Shown piece after piece: positions 63,149 to 64,000 of a stretch of DNA of 64,000 bases. The notes beneath the pieces were generated by a model. That model was not told the origin of the DNA and did no database searches. It worked only from the letters and a program-made list of their open reading frames with translations. Origin of the DNA: Methyloglobulus sp. (GTDB lineage Bacteria; Pseudomonadota; Gammaproteobacteria; Methylococcales; Methylomonadaceae). The translations under genes were made by a program, and so were the position numbers. The stretch lies in NCBI GenBank assembly GCA_013141505.1, contig JABFQX010000024.1:1-64000 (forward strand), in the 5' to 3' direction. How positions within the stretch are numbered: the stretch's first letter is position 1; each line of letters starts with the position of its first letter.

Positions 63149-64000
63149 CTATTTAGGCTCGTTTTCTTCGTCTGGTGGGGACAAATCCAAAAAGTGTTTG
63201 GAATTGTTGATAACTGGGGCAGGGGGCGGAGGCTCTTTAGGCATCGTGGTTGAATTGTTTATGATGGTAACGGCATTGGGGTCGTGGACGATGGATGCGC
63301 CTGCACTTGAACCGGCACCAGCACCCGTACTAGACAGGTTGCTCTTGGATTCGCTATTGCCAGTATCACCGTTTGCGCCGTCATCAAGCATCATGTCATC
63401 GGTTTCTTCAGGCGGATTACCGTCATGGATCAAATATTCACGGCGTTGCAAATAAGCGTTTTTAGTAAAATCATAGCGGTCTACCGCTGCTTCATTAAGG
63501 ATTTTCTCGGATGACATCAGGTCAGAGCGGGTATCGGTAATATCTACTGCAGAAGCGGCTGCGGTACCGGCATTAGCAGCAAAGCCACCAAAAAAAGACA
63601 CATAGGTCAATGGATTGAACAAGGCATCGCCAATTAGGCCAACGGTATCTCTAGGTGAAGTTGAGCCAAGGAACGGCAAGACCATGTAGGAGCCGGATGG
63701 AATGCCCCAAAAGCCCAAGGTTTGACCAAAATCTTCGTCATGTTTGGGCAAGTCAATCATTTTTGCGACATCAAAAATGCCTGCGACTCCGGCGGTGGTA
63801 TTCACCAGAAAACGGCTGACATCCATACCGCCTTGGGTAAATTTTAGCTGCAAGAAATCATTGATAAAAACACCTATGTCATTAATATTGCTGAAAACAT
63901 TGGTTATGCTTTCATCGACGGGATTTGGGGTGATGTCCTGATAACCTTTTGCCACCGGTTTTAAAACGGCTTCATCGACATCGTGATTAAAGGAATGCAC
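63149..64000 (-). CDS. mlaA: Phospholipid-transporting lipoprotein MlaA (5' end outside window)
   Basis: MlaA sits in the outer membrane and removes phospholipids from its outer leaflet. The 283 residues visible lack the N-terminal signal peptide, which lies beyond base 64000. The MlaA signature is clear: AVLKPVAKGYQDITPNPVDE, DVSRFLVNTTAGVAGIFDVA, EDFGQTLGFWGIPSGSYMVL, PFLGSTSPRDTVG. After the domain there is an unusual tail of about 90 residues, rich in Asp, Ser, Gly and then Pro (KEPPPPAPVINNSK). It is followed directly by the acyltransferase-hydrolase gene. Confidence 0.93.
   Translation of the reverse strand: MHSFNHDVDEAVLKPVAKGYQDITPNPVDESITNVFSNINDIGVFINDFLQLKFTQGGMDVSRFLVNTTAGVAGIFDVAKMIDLPKHDEDFGQTLGFWGIPSGSYMVLPFLGSTSPRDTVGLIGDALFNPLTYVSFFGGFAANAGTAAASAVDITDTRSDLMSSEKILNEAAVDRYDFTKNAYLQRREYLIHDGNPPEETDDMMLDDGANGDTGNSESKSNLSSTGAGAGSSAGASIVHDPNAVTIINNSTTMPKEPPPPAPVINNSKHFLDLSPPDEENEPK

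Overview
The window reads as a chromosome segment of a gammaproteobacterium of moderate GC content. Support comes from gene orders typical of that class: hemA-prfA-prmC divergent from lolB-ispE-tRNA-Gln-prs-rplY-pth, the EF-P/EpmA/EpmB set, bamA-skp-fabZ-lpxA-rnhB, glyQS-gmhB-plsC, and PilU plus PilY1-type pilus genes. The paired FimT-PilV-PilW-PilX-PilY1 operons and the envelope gene content would fit Methylococcales, but no methane-oxidation gene is present, so order-level placement is only a guess.

Layout. 1-2779: a decayed iron-signalling locus (FecI-type sigma factor, FecR, TonB-dependent receptor), every gene broken. 3224-8933 (minus): the ABC-F ATPase Uup, a JAMM peptidase, prmC, prfA and hemA. 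9345-14881 (plus): a TPR lipoprotein, lolB, ispE, tRNA-Gln, prs, rplY and pth, with a terminator-like hairpin inside pth. 15031-15293: tRNA-Tyr, tRNA-Gly and tRNA-Thr behind a strong promoter. 15358-18071: epmB divergent from efp-epmA. 18144-23234: outer-membrane biogenesis and lipid A genes, without lpxD or lpxB. 23298-28742: a small exported peptide and an XpaC / TelA / SPFH-GYF / zinc-ribbon membrane module, with a convergent zf-TFIIB protein. 28970-38435: pilU, glyQS, gmhB, plsC, two poorly characterised proteins, rhlE and moaA.

38677-53782: two consecutive paralogous type IV pilus minor-pilin operons (fimT-pilV-pilW-pilX-pilY1), each ending in a different large PilY1, then pilE. Their leader regions are also related, so the duplication included the regulatory DNA. 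PilY1-A (1252 aa) has a von Willebrand A MIDAS motif. PilY1-B (about 1611 aa) has a different N-terminus and a Gly/Ser tail encoded by a hexamer repeat. A palindromic repeat appears to have inserted into the 5' end of pilX-A.

53872-64000 (minus): a lipid-turnover cluster. In transcription order it holds mlaA (cut by the window edge), a PlsC-type acyltransferase fused to an alpha/beta hydrolase, a thiolase, a 3-hydroxyacyl-CoA dehydrogenase/enoyl-CoA hydratase, a small membrane protein and a FadE-type acyl-CoA dehydrogenase. It looks like a route from outer-membrane phospholipid retrieval to beta-oxidation. Several families of short palindromic repeats lie between genes; one has three copies in the window.

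The strongest candidates for new biology are the duplicated pilus-tip operons, the MlaA/acyltransferase-hydrolase/beta-oxidation cluster and the XpaC-TelA-SPFH-zinc-ribbon module.
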